From contig CAZOGY010000046.1 of the NCBI GenBank assembly GCA_964579305.1, forward strand, positions 1 to 24,226: a stretch of 24,226 nucleotides of DNA, in the 5' to 3' direction. Source of the stretch: JBCBWG01 sp964579305. GTDB lineage: Bacteria; Pseudomonadota; Alphaproteobacteria; Rhizobiales; Hyphomicrobiaceae. Shown in pieces: positions 1 to 7,014 of this stretch (position 1 is the stretch's first letter; each line of letters opens with the position of its first letter). Under the pieces are notes generated by a model, which made no database searches, was not told where the DNA came from, and saw only the letters and a list, made by a program, of their open reading frames with translations. The translations under genes and the position numbers were made by a program.

Positions 1-773
1 CGCGTTCGCTCGGTGCCATCCGCGGCGGCCGTACGGACGGTGCTGCTGACGGCATCCACTCGATCTCGCTCGCTGGCAACATTGACCAGATGTCGGACAA
101 CGGCTTCTCGGATTTCATCGGCGACGGCTTCGCTGTTCCTGATGACTTCGACGGCGGTTCGGCTGGCAACGGCGTGATGTACATCTCGCCATCGGTCGCT
201 GGCTTCATCTTCTCGGCTTCCTACCTGCACGAAGAAGCTGACATCGAAGACGGTGACGGCCAAGACGACGAGCGCTGGGGCGTTTCGCTTCGTTACGCCG
301 GTGAGTTCGGTGCCATCCGCGTCGCAGCTGGCGTTGGCTACACCGAGTTCAACCAGAGCGACGTCGGTGCCAACGGCGCATTCGCGTTCGACGCTCCTGA
401 GAGCGAGCTGGTTGCTGGTCTGTCTGTGATGCACGTGCCAACCGGCCTGTTCATCAACGGCGCTTACGGCGAAGCTGACCTCGGCAACGGCGAGCCTGAC
501 GATCAGGGCTACTCGGTTGTTGTTGGTATCGAGCAGAAGTTCATCTCGCTCGGCAAAACGACGCTGTGGGCTATGTACCAAGTTCGCGACAAAGACTTCG
601 ACGGCGACGGCTCGGCTGAAGACGGCGAGCAGTTCGGCTTCGGTGTTGCTCAAAACATCGACGCTGCTGCTGCAACCTGGTACATCTCGTACAACAACTT
701 CGAGTGCGTTGACGAGACGGCTTGCAACGACGACGCAAACGTCGTGATCTCGCAGTTCAAAGTTAAGTTCTAA
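1..773 (+). CDS. Porin, outer-membrane beta-barrel (5' truncated)
   Basis: The reading frame is open from base 3 and ends in TAA at 771-773, giving 256 visible residues; the N-terminus lies outside the window. The visible part aligns by eye with the middle and C-terminus of the complete porin at 1843-3060. Shared blocks are an 'LGAIRGGR'-like strand, 'YISPSVAGFIFSASY', 'LRYAGEFGAIRVAAGVGY', 'SVMHVPTGLFINGAYG' and an ending in 'FKVKF'. It also keeps the two-cysteine segment 'CVDETAC' near the end. The alternating hydrophobic strands, acidic loops and C-terminal Phe fit a general-diffusion porin of the rhizobial Porin_2 type, assembled in the outer membrane as a passive channel. Codon choice is strongly biased (GCT, GAC, AAC, TTC), as expected of a highly expressed gene. 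An intrinsic terminator follows directly. Substrate preference cannot be read from the sequence. Confidence 0.88.
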   Translation, partial: RSLGAIRGGRTDGAADGIHSISLAGNIDQMSDNGFSDFIGDGFAVPDDFDGGSAGNGVMYISPSVAGFIFSASYLHEEADIEDGDGQDDERWGVSLRYAGEFGAIRVAAGVGYTEFNQSDVGANGAFAFDAPESELVAGLSVMHVPTGLFINGAYGEADLGNGEPDDQGYSVVVGIEQKFISLGKTTLWAMYQVRDKDFDGDGSAEDGEQFGFGVAQNIDAAAATWYISYNNFECVDETACNDDANVVISQFKVKF

Positions 774-798
774 TCGGAACTTTCCGGTTTGAATTGGG

Positions 799-830
799 AA
801 GGGCCGCCGGTTGGCGGCCCTTTTCCTTTT
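799..830 (+). terminator. Intrinsic terminator of the first porin
   Basis: A perfect 8-bp GC stem (GGGCCGCC at 801-808, GGCGGCCC at 813-820) with a 4-base loop is followed by a T-rich run at 821-830. It begins 28 bases after the porin stop. It has the same design as the terminator after the second porin. Confidence 0.9.
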
Positions 831-1398
831 GGCGCGTTGTCAGTGCGGTCAATTCTTGCTCGGCTGCACCGTGGCAAGGCTCAATTAGAGGCAAGACCTC
901 TGAGTGCAGAGCGCAGGTCCGCTGTTAGTGCTTGGCCTGGTTCCCGTTTATTTGCTCAGGTCCATGCCTGAGTTCAGGCTCGATCTAGAATAGTTCGGAC
1001 ATGCGCGACGGCGTTGTGTCTGACTTAAGTCCGGTTTGGCACTCGCGCGCTGACTCAATGGCCGACCTGTTGCATTCGGCGAGATCCCGTGATGAGGCGA
1101 ATTGGTTTGCAAGCGCGCAATCTGCAAAACCGAGCGCCTTTGTTTTTGCTATTCGGTCGCAGTTTGACCGGCCGCGCCTGGGGCTCTTGATTGGCGCCAC
1201 GCTGACTTCACGCCGCGGCGGTCGTGTTGATGTGTCGTTTCCATGTCGAAGCCGAGACCGTTCCACGCGTTTGATTTGTATTGGGCTGCCCCGATTGCCC
1301 ATCGTTTGCACTTCCGCGCTCAGAAATCAGGCTGTTGTTGCGTCCTTGAGTCGGGTCGCGCTGCGTTTCTGACATCAAAAGCGCTGTAGCGCGCGTTG

Positions 1399-1434
1399 TG
1401 GAAACTGTGCAAAAACTGGAACATTGCTGGAACA
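1399..1434 (+). promoter_or_regulatory. Tandem TGGAAC(A) direct repeats, possible regulator sites
   Basis: CTGGAACA occurs at 1416-1423 and again at 1427-1434, exactly 11 bases apart, about one helical turn. A related TGGAAAC lies upstream at 1399-1405. Phased direct repeats are the usual layout of OmpR-family sites near porin genes. They lie about 410 bases upstream of the porin start, so the link is inferred from position only. Confidence 0.25.
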
Positions 1435-1771
1435 CGAGTGTTGCAACTTGGCATTTCGTGTCTCTAACGCCACAGAGTTGCCTGTCCAGCGGGGACAAGC
1501 GCTGCACGGTATTTGCGACTCTCTCAAACACAGCCTAACGCTCACACATCGTTTTCGAGTCGTGCGGCGGGGCCTCGAGGTCCTCCAGTTCAGAGGGTGG
1601 CTTAACCGGGTCGCGGTTTCAGCATCGAACCAAAGCCCGACACCTCGTGGCGCTGCAGGGAGCAAGCCCGGCGACCACGGTAGCCGCACCAGGTACCAGC
1701 GTTCAGTTTGCGTTTTTGTAGCGTGTTCAGTCCGAACGGCGAGCGCACACGCGCGTGCGTGCGGTTCTGAC

Positions 1772-1808
1772 TGAGCACGAGCTGTCGCCGGGCAGCGCGT
1801 GGTGCTCA
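1772..1808 (+). promoter_or_regulatory. Hairpin in the probable 5' leader of the second porin
   Basis: TGAGCAC (1772-1778) pairs perfectly with GTGCTCA (1802-1808). An inner helix CTGTC/GGCAG, with one G-U pair, can form in the loop. The element ends 34 bases before the chosen ATG and has no T tract, so it is not a terminator. It could stabilise the porin mRNA or modulate ribosome access. Confidence 0.35.
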
Positions 1809-1842
1809 CTGCTTAGAACGCAACATCTTTGTGGAGATGAGA

Positions 1843-3060
1843 ATGATTGGGGGAATGAAGAAGACGGTTTCCCGTCTCGCCCTGGCAGCCGCTGTTGCTG
1901 GTCTTGCGACCTCGGCAAGCGCTGCAGACCTCGGTGGCTCGTGCTGCGCCGACCTTGAAGAGCGGATCGCAGAACTCGAAGCCACGACCGCTCGCAAAGG
2001 CAACCGCGTGATGTCGCTCCGGATCTCCGGCTCGATTTCGCACCGTGTCTTCTGGCACAACTCGGATGCCGACGACGCCTATCGCCCTGACAAGGTGACG
2101 ATCGAAGATTACGACGACGGCGGCGACCTTCGCCTGTCTGGTTCGGCCAAAGTCAGCTCTGATATCACGGTTGGTTTCCGGATGTCGTTCGACCCGAACG
2201 ACTTCGGTGCAAGTGATACCTCTGCCGACAGCGCTCCGCTCGATGACCTCTACCTGTATGTCGAGAGCAAGCGTCTTGGTTCGATCTTCATCGGTCGTGT
2301 CGACCAAGCCATGGACGGCATCAACGCCATCTCGCTGGCCTCCATCGAGGACATTCAGCTTGATGACGCCGGTGCAGACTTGTTCTACGGCTCAGGCTTC
2401 CTGAACGCTGGCGACCTTGACGGTACTGACGCCGAAGGCGGCACGATCCGTTACGTTTCGCCAACGGTTGCTGGCTTCGTGTTCTCTGCTTCGTACTCGA
2501 ACGAGGCTGACGAACAACAGTCGTTGCCTGCGGGCACGGCCGGTAGCCCATTCGACAACGATGAGGTGTGGTCCGTCGCGCTTCGTTACGCTGGCGAGTT
2601 CAACGGTATTCGCGTCGCCGCGGGTATCGGTTATGAGCAAGAACAGGACGACGAAATTTCAGGGAATGACATCGAAACCCTCACGGGTTCCTTCTCTGTC
2701 ATGCACGCCCCGACAGGTCTGTTCTTCAACTTCGCGGCGGGCCGCGGGTTGTCGGAAGATCGTCAGTCCAGCGACGAGACCGAAATCACGGGCTACGCTT
2801 GGGTCTTCGGTATGGAGCGTAAGCTGATCGCTCTTGGTGCAACGACGATGTATCTCAACGTCGATTACATCGAGAGAGACACCATCGACGGCGGCGTGTC
2901 CGCTTCGGTCGATGCCATCAACTGGGGTGTTGGTTTCGTCCAGAAAATCGACGCCGCTGCCTCTGATCTGCGCTTCCAATACCTCCGCAAGGAGTGTGTT
3001 GAGGCCGGCTGCACCGACGACGCTGACCTGATCTGGTCGGGCCTGGTCGTCCGGTTCTAA
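1843..3060 (+). CDS. Porin, outer-membrane beta-barrel (complete)
   Basis: A 405-residue precursor of the rhizobial Porin_2 type. Residues 1-27 form a Sec signal peptide with a Lys-Lys N-region, an Ala/Leu core and a likely cut at ASA|AD. Residues about 34-52 (DLEERIAELEATTARKGNR) form a short coiled coil, as in porins of this group, and the barrel follows from 'LRISGSISHRVF' (residues 59-70) to the C-terminal Phe. A start at ATG 1843 is preferred because GGAG (1833-1836) lies 6 bases upstream; GTG 1831 and ATG 1837 overlap that site, and ATG 1855 is too far away. It is a paralogue of the partial porin at the window start, so the pair is a tandem duplication separated by 1 kb. It is probably a passive channel for small hydrophilic solutes. 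The very acidic loops may favour cations, which is inference. Confidence 0.9.
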   Translation: MIGGMKKTVSRLALAAAVAGLATSASAADLGGSCCADLEERIAELEATTARKGNRVMSLRISGSISHRVFWHNSDADDAYRPDKVTIEDYDDGGDLRLSGSAKVSSDITVGFRMSFDPNDFGASDTSADSAPLDDLYLYVESKRLGSIFIGRVDQAMDGINAISLASIEDIQLDDAGADLFYGSGFLNAGDLDGTDAEGGTIRYVSPTVAGFVFSASYSNEADEQQSLPAGTAGSPFDNDEVWSVALRYAGEFNGIRVAAGIGYEQEQDDEISGNDIETLTGSFSVMHAPTGLFFNFAAGRGLSEDRQSSDETEITGYAWVFGMERKLIALGATTMYLNVDYIERDTIDGGVSASVDAINWGVGFVQKIDAAASDLRFQYLRKECVEAGCTDDADLIWSGLVVRF

Positions 3061-3082
3061 TCGGTATCGAAGCACGCTATAG

Positions 3083-3111
3083 GGGGTCGCCAGTTGGCGG
3101 CCCCTTTTTTT
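3083..3111 (+). terminator. Intrinsic terminator of the second porin
   Basis: A 9-bp stem (3083-3091 with 3096-3104, one G-U pair) and AGTT loop are followed by seven T residues (3105-3111). It begins 22 bases after the porin stop. Confidence 0.92.
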
Positions 3112-3322
3112 GTTTCCCGACTTTCATTCGCGGTCTTATCCAGTCGGCGAGTCGCATTCTCGCGGCGCTTGAGGAATGTGTTGCAAGAATGGCGCTATTG
3201 CTTGCGGACCACATCGTTATGGAAAGCGTTCAGGCGGCTTTAACAGCTGTGGATGCAGGGTTGATCGCGCGTTACACACTGTCCAGCTTCGGTAGCGGAG
3301 CGTATGACTGGAGATGAAGCCG

Positions 3323-3652
3323 ATGCGGTGCTCACTACTGGGCTGCATGATTGCGAGTGCGTTGTTCGCCACGGCCGCGTATGCGTTCGAGCAGGAGACT
3401 GCGCCTGCACCGAAGGCTGGCCCCAACGCGAAGTTGTCGGGTGAAGACTTGCCAAAGGGCAAGGGCGATGACGGCACTGTGGTTGCTATTCCGGGCCTCG
3501 GTAAGCTCGGTGTTATCCCGAAACTCGATTTCGGCTTGGATCTGCTTTATGGCGACGATGCCAATAAGCCGGCGATTGACGAAGGTCTGAAGTCGAACGA
3601 CCAGAATAGCGATGATCTGCGCATTCGCGGCAGCATCAAGCATCGCTTCTAA
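3323..3652 (+). CDS. Small secreted protein with porin-like C-terminal strand
   Basis: A 109-residue product that I cannot assign to a named family. Residues 1-21 are a clear Sec signal peptide ending in TAAYA|FE. A Pro/Lys/Gly-rich linker (about 26-60) follows, then a hydrophobic segment 'GLGKLGVIPKLDFGLDLLYG' (58-77), a polar stretch, and the ending 'DLRIRGSIKHRF'. That ending resembles the first barrel strand of the preceding porin ('LRISGSISHRVF') and finishes in Phe, as outer-membrane proteins usually do. A periplasmic or outer-membrane location is therefore likely. ATG 3323 is preferred because GGAG at 3310-3313 is 9 bases upstream; ATG 3314 lies inside the ribosome-binding region. A terminator follows, so it is probably transcribed alone. 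Confidence 0.75.
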   Translation: MRCSLLGCMIASALFATAAYAFEQETAPAPKAGPNAKLSGEDLPKGKGDDGTVVAIPGLGKLGVIPKLDFGLDLLYGDDANKPAIDEGLKSNDQNSDDLRIRGSIKHRF

Positions 3653-3683
3653 AGCGCAGTTCCGGTTTGCCGGAATTTCGGGC

Positions 3684-3711
3684 GGCGCGTCACTCGGCGC
3701 GTCGTTTTTGT
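3684..3711 (+). terminator. Probable intrinsic terminator after the small secreted protein
   Basis: CGGCGCG (3684-3690) pairs with CGCGTCG (3699-3705) with one G-U, loop TCACTCGG, then five T residues (3706-3710). A smaller perfect hairpin TTCCGG/CCGGAA (3661-3676) lies just before it. Confidence 0.65.
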
Positions 3712-3907
3712 TTGCGCAAATTTTTGGTTGTGCACGCGCGTCTCGTTGGCGTCTTTTTGCAACGATGATCGCGCTGTCGCGTCGACAATCGTTTTCCACC
3801 GTTGATAAGCCGGGGAGATCGATGGCGGCATGTTGTGGATTGCGGTGTGAGGGCGTAGCCAGGGCTTGCGAGTGCTGCGTCGTGATTCCGAAAATAAAGG
3901 GGTTCCC

Positions 3908-4363
3908 ATGCGAATGATCCAACTCGGGTCCCTCAGCGGCTTGGCTCTGGTAACGGTACTCGCTGGCTGTGCGGGCAACGGTACGAACCTGTTGACCACC
4001 GCGACGGTTCCGAAACCGCAGGCCAAAGCTGTTGTCGATCCGCGCTGCGTTGCGCTGCTCGCTCAGATTGAGCAATTGAAAGCTGACGGAACCGTGGGGC
4101 GCGTCGAGAAAGCGGCCGATGGAAAGACAAGCAGCGTGCGGGTTAAGCGCGCCGCCCTGGGCAAAGTTGCCGAACTGAACCAAGCCTATGCCGCCTACCA
4201 GACTGAGTGCTCAAAACCCGGCCTGATCAAAAAGCCTGCGGCACCTGCGAAGACAGCCGCAACCGAGAAGGCGGGCGCGGCGCAAAAGGCGCCGGTGAAA
4301 CAGGCCCAGGGTGAGATCAAGAAAGCCCCAGCCGCCGTGGCATCGGCGCTCAAGCCGAATTGA
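3908..4363 (+). CDS. Small lipoprotein with Lys/Ala/Pro-rich tail
   Basis: A 151-residue lipoprotein precursor of unknown function. The signal sequence 'GLALVTVLAGC' carries a lipobox (V-L-A-G|C) with the lipidated Cys at residue 21. Residues about 37-88 form a compact, probably helical domain with two further cysteines ('DPRCVALL' and 'YQTEC') that could form a disulfide in the periplasm. From about residue 92 the chain is almost entirely Lys, Ala, Pro and Gln, a flexible basic tail that might reach or bind peptidoglycan (inference). ATG 3908 is chosen because AAAGGGG lies 5 bases upstream and it places the lipobox correctly. In-frame upstream codons would only add residues ahead of the signal sequence. 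A strong terminator follows. Confidence 0.82.
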   Translation: MRMIQLGSLSGLALVTVLAGCAGNGTNLLTTATVPKPQAKAVVDPRCVALLAQIEQLKADGTVGRVEKAADGKTSSVRVKRAALGKVAELNQAYAAYQTECSKPGLIKKPAAPAKTAATEKAGAAQKAPVKQAQGEIKKAPAAVASALKPN

Positions 4364-4406
4364 GACCCGGTCGCGTGCTGCCTGTCGGCACGCGCGAGCC
4401 TTATCG

Positions 4407-4435
4407 AAAAAGCCAGCGGCGTGCTGGCTTTTTTT
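4407..4435 (+). terminator. Intrinsic terminator of the lipoprotein gene
   Basis: AGCCAGC (4411-4417) pairs with GCTGGCT (4423-4429) around a 5-base loop, flanked by an A run (4407-4410) and a T run (4429-4435). The A/T flanks let it work in both directions. Confidence 0.93.
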
Positions 4436-4558
4436 CTTGCACGACACGCTGGCATGTTTGAACGCGCGGCTGCGCGGGGTGTTTTGACATATACATCCGT
4501 TAAAATCGTGACGGCGCATGGGGCGGTGCAATTCGAACTTTGAGGGGGGCTTCTCATC

Positions 4559-4813
4559 ATGGACGATCGGACCCAGCAGCTTTTGGTGTTTGCCGTTATC
4601 GGCTTGGTCGCCGGATTTCTGGCCAGCTTCATCGTCGGCGGTGGCGGGCTCGTCCAGTATCTGTTGTCGGGTATCATTGGCGCGTTTGTTGGCGGGTTCG
4701 TGCTGAATGCTGCGGGTATAAATCTCGGCATCAAGAATGCGCTGCTCTCGCAAATCGTAACGGCAACGATCGGGGCCATCATTGTGGTCGTTCTTGCGAA
4801 ATTGATCGCTTAA
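4559..4813 (+). CDS. GlsB/YeaQ/YmgE family membrane protein (copy 1)
   Basis: An 84-residue inner-membrane protein made of three hydrophobic Gly-rich helices: 'LLVFAVIGLVAGFLASFIV' (9-27), 'YLLSGIIGAFVGGFVL' (34-49) and 'IVTATIGAIIVVVLAKLI' (66-83). This is the usual size and pattern of the GlsB/YeaQ/YmgE family ('transglycosylase-associated' by name only). Members are often stress-induced; their molecular function is not established. The start at ATG 4559 has a GAGGGGGG ribosome binding site 9 bases upstream. The second copy follows after 132 bases. The stretch 4480-4510 just upstream is AT-rich and includes a TTGACA, but I cannot define a proper -10 box. Confidence 0.85.
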   Translation: MDDRTQQLLVFAVIGLVAGFLASFIVGGGGLVQYLLSGIIGAFVGGFVLNAAGINLGIKNALLSQIVTATIGAIIVVVLAKLIA

Positions 4814-4945
4814 CCCGGACTCCAATCCCATTTCGCATGGGTGGGTGCCTGTTGCGCAATTGGTAACACATAGGGCTTGCCGGGATTGGGGCTTGGCGTC
4901 CATGAGAACAGCAGGCGATACGCGTATTCACAGGGGGAAACGCTT

Positions 4946-5215
4946 ATGGAAGCGCTTGGTCAATATCAGAGTCTGATTATTTTCCTGCTGACCGGCTTGA
5001 TTGCGGGCTGGCTGGTCGGCCAAATCCTGGGTGGCGGTGGTTTGATCCGCAACTTGGTCGTCGGCGTGATCGGCGCGTTGATTGGCGGCTTCCTGATTGA
5101 GCGCGGCGTCCTGCATCTCGGGTTCTCGACCGGCTGCGAACTGCTCGATGGTGTGATCGTGGCGACCATCGGCGCGTTCATTTTCGTGATCTTTGCGCGC
5201 ATCATCGGGCGGTAA
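4946..5215 (+). CDS. GlsB/YeaQ/YmgE family membrane protein (copy 2)
   Basis: An 89-residue paralogue of the gene just upstream, again with three Gly-rich membrane segments: 'SLIIFLLTGLIAGWLVGQIL' (9-28), 'LVVGVIGALIGGFLI' (36-50) and 'GVIVATIGAFIFVIFARII' (69-87). The Gly-Gly-Gly-Gly-Leu turn after helix 1 is shared with copy 1. The second loop has a single Cys, absent from copy 1. ATG 4946 is chosen because GGGGGA lies upstream at good spacing and because the frame upstream of it is not membrane-like. The two copies probably share a transcript; no terminator is visible between them, only a short CCCAT/ATGGG hairpin at 4827-4841. Confidence 0.85.
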   Translation: MEALGQYQSLIIFLLTGLIAGWLVGQILGGGGLIRNLVVGVIGALIGGFLIERGVLHLGFSTGCELLDGVIVATIGAFIFVIFARIIGR

Positions 5216-5349
5216 CGGGTCTTGCCGCGACGCGATGGCTGAACGCGCGCACGTATCAACGTGGCGATCTGCCGACGCGGCATCGCAGCGGGTTGATCGA
5301 CGTGGCCCGCATCGCCATTGTCATGTGTGTTAGTGGCAAGGGATGCTCG

Positions 5350-6339
5350 ATGGTTACGTTGCTGGATACACGCGCCGGGTCAGGTGACGCTGCGGAGAAC
5401 GCCGCACGCGAGGCCCGGCCGCGGCATCCGGAAAAGGCGAATCGACCCGAAACGCCGGTCCTAAAGAAGCCGGACTGGATCCGGGTCAAGGCGCCGGGTG
5501 GCGGGGGCTACAGCGAAACCCGGCGGATCGTCAAAGAGCACGGGCTGCATACCGTTTGTGAAGAAGCGGGCTGTCCGAACATTGGCGAGTGTTGGACCGA
5601 GCGCCACGCGACCATGATGATCATGGGCGATACGTGCACGCGCGCGTGCTCTTTCTGTAATGTCCGCACCGGATTACCCGAACCGCTCGATACAGACGAG
5701 CCGCGACGTGTTGGCGACGCGGTCGCAAAGCTGGGCTTGCGACATGTCGTGATCACGTCGGTTGATCGCGATGATCTGGCAGATGGCGGGGCGCAGCATT
5801 TTGCCGACGTGATCGCCGCTATTCGATCGGCAGCGCCCGACACGACCATTGAAATCCTGACGCCCGATTTTTTGCGCAAGGATGGCGCGATCGAGATCGT
5901 GGTTGCTGCGCGACCTGATGTGTTCAATCACAATCTTGAAACCGTCCCCGGGCGCTATCTCAAGATCCGCCCCGGTGCGCGCTATTTCCACTCCCTACGT
6001 CTTCTACAGAAGGTCAAGGAACTCGATCCGGCGATGTTCACGAAGTCCGGTATCATGGTCGGGCTGGGGGAAACGCGCGACGAAGTCCTGCAATTGATGG
6101 ACGATCTTCGTTCTGCCGACGTGGATTTCCTGACGATCGGTCAGTATCTGCAACCCACGCGGCGTCACGCGGCTGTGGAACGCTTTGTGCCGCCTGACGA
6201 GTTCCAGGGTTACGAGCGCACCGCGTATGCGAAGGGCTTCCTGATGGTCTCTGCGACGCCGCTGACCCGTTCCAGCTATCACGCCGGCGAGGATTTCGCC
6301 CGCATGCGCGCGGCACGGCGGGCGCAATTGGGCCGTTGA
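5350..6339 (+). CDS. lipA: Lipoyl synthase
   Basis: A 329-residue radical-SAM enzyme that inserts two sulfurs into octanoyl groups on the E2 subunits of 2-oxoacid dehydrogenases and on GcvH. The auxiliary 4Fe-4S cluster cysteines are in 'CEEAGCPNIGEC' (C70, C75, C81), and the radical-SAM motif CxxxCxxC is 'CTRACSFC' (C96, C100, C103). The C-terminal 'RSSYHAGE' supplies the conserved Ser ligand of the auxiliary cluster. 'GIMVGLGE' and 'GQYLQPTRRH' are also family signatures. ATG 5350 is chosen because AAGGGA (5338-5343) lies 6 bases upstream; an upstream in-frame ATG at 5293 would add 19 unconserved residues. A bulged hairpin (5264-5286) lies in the leader. The COQ10-like gene follows, as in many alphaproteobacteria. 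Confidence 0.97.
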   Translation: MVTLLDTRAGSGDAAENAAREARPRHPEKANRPETPVLKKPDWIRVKAPGGGGYSETRRIVKEHGLHTVCEEAGCPNIGECWTERHATMMIMGDTCTRACSFCNVRTGLPEPLDTDEPRRVGDAVAKLGLRHVVITSVDRDDLADGGAQHFADVIAAIRSAAPDTTIEILTPDFLRKDGAIEIVVAARPDVFNHNLETVPGRYLKIRPGARYFHSLRLLQKVKELDPAMFTKSGIMVGLGETRDEVLQLMDDLRSADVDFLTIGQYLQPTRRHAAVERFVPPDEFQGYERTAYAKGFLMVSATPLTRSSYHAGEDFARMRAARRAQLGR

Positions 6340-6463
6340 CCGCGCATCTGAGTTGGCGGACCGCTGCGTGTTATCGCTCGCTGCATAGGTCTTTTGGGGC
6401 AAATCGGTCGCAGCGACGTCGAAACACAGTGCGGTTGCGACTGTCCCGTCATACCTGTCTGAC

Positions 6464-6952
6464 ATGAGAGAATTTCGCACCGAGCGCCGCGTGCCGTTCA
6501 CGCCGAAGCAAATGTTCGATCTGGTAGCGGATGTTGACCGCTATCCGGAGTTTCTGCCGCTGTGCGAAGCGATGCACGTGCGTGCACGCCGGGAGGCCGA
6601 CACGCACGAAATCCTGACGGCCGATATGACGATGGGCTATAAAGCCATCCGTGAAACCATATCGAGCCGGGTGACGCTTGAGCCCGATACGCCGCGTGTC
6701 ACCGTCAGATACCTGTCTGGTCCGTTCTCAAACATGCAGAACGAGTGGCGCTTTGAACCGGTCAACGGCGGCTGCATCGTGCACTTCTACATTGCCTACG
6801 AAGTGCGCAACCCGCTTTTGAAAGTGCTGGTCTCACAGCTGTTTGACCGGGCTTTCAAGCGCTTTGCGGCGGCATTTGAAGCCAGGGCCCATGCGGTTTA
6901 CGGCCGGCGAAGTCCGATCGGCGTCACATCGGCGGCAGCTGGCGGCGCGTAA
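6464..6952 (+). CDS. COQ10/RatA-like START-domain protein
   Basis: A 162-residue SRPBCC (START-like) protein. The N-terminal signature 'MFDLVADVDRYPEFLPLC', the central 'YLSGPFSNMQNEWRFEP' and the C-terminal helix 'VLVSQLFDRAFKRFAAAFEARAHAVYG' match the COQ10/RatA family. Mitochondrial COQ10 binds ubiquinone and helps respiration. E. coli RatA was described as a ribosome-association toxin, so database names of the 'RatA toxin' type should be treated with care. A quinone-chaperone role is more likely next to lipA, though this is inference. No strong ribosome binding site is visible before ATG 6464, but the family N-terminus begins there. It lies 124 bases after lipA and is convergent with the amidase gene. 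Confidence 0.88.
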   Translation: MREFRTERRVPFTPKQMFDLVADVDRYPEFLPLCEAMHVRARREADTHEILTADMTMGYKAIRETISSRVTLEPDTPRVTVRYLSGPFSNMQNEWRFEPVNGGCIVHFYIAYEVRNPLLKVLVSQLFDRAFKRFAAAFEARAHAVYGRRSPIGVTSAAAGGA

Positions 6953-7014
6953 ATTGTGTCACGTTGCGTGCGCTCTACTCAGGCGTGTGTATGCGCCAAT
7001 CCGGTGAGCTGCCG

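Larger units (their letters stand above)
831..1842. other. Gene-free kilobase between the two porin genes
   Basis: I see no convincing gene here. Open frames exist on both strands but they overlap each other, lack good ribosome binding sites and resemble no family I know. There is no tRNA-like or mobile-element-like sequence. The stretch must hold the promoter and leader of the second porin. It contains an 11-base-phased direct repeat (1416-1434) and a leader hairpin (1772-1808), listed separately. Confidence 0.6.

Noticed and set aside
1001..1809. Several open frames of 100-145 codons in the inter-porin kilobase
   Set aside because: They overlap one another on both strands, lack ribosome binding sites and show no domains.
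4484..4506. TTGACA and TAAAAT upstream of the first GlsB-type gene
   Set aside because: The two hexamers are only 11 bases apart, too short for a sigma-70 promoter, and no better -10 lies at 16-18 bases.
4827..4841. CCCAT/ATGGG hairpin between the two GlsB-type genes
   Set aside because: The stem is short and no T run follows, so I do not call a terminator.
6407..6417. GTCGC-A-GCGAC palindrome upstream of the COQ10-like gene
   Set aside because: It is short and GC-rich, expected by chance in this DNA, and no regulator is suggested by context.
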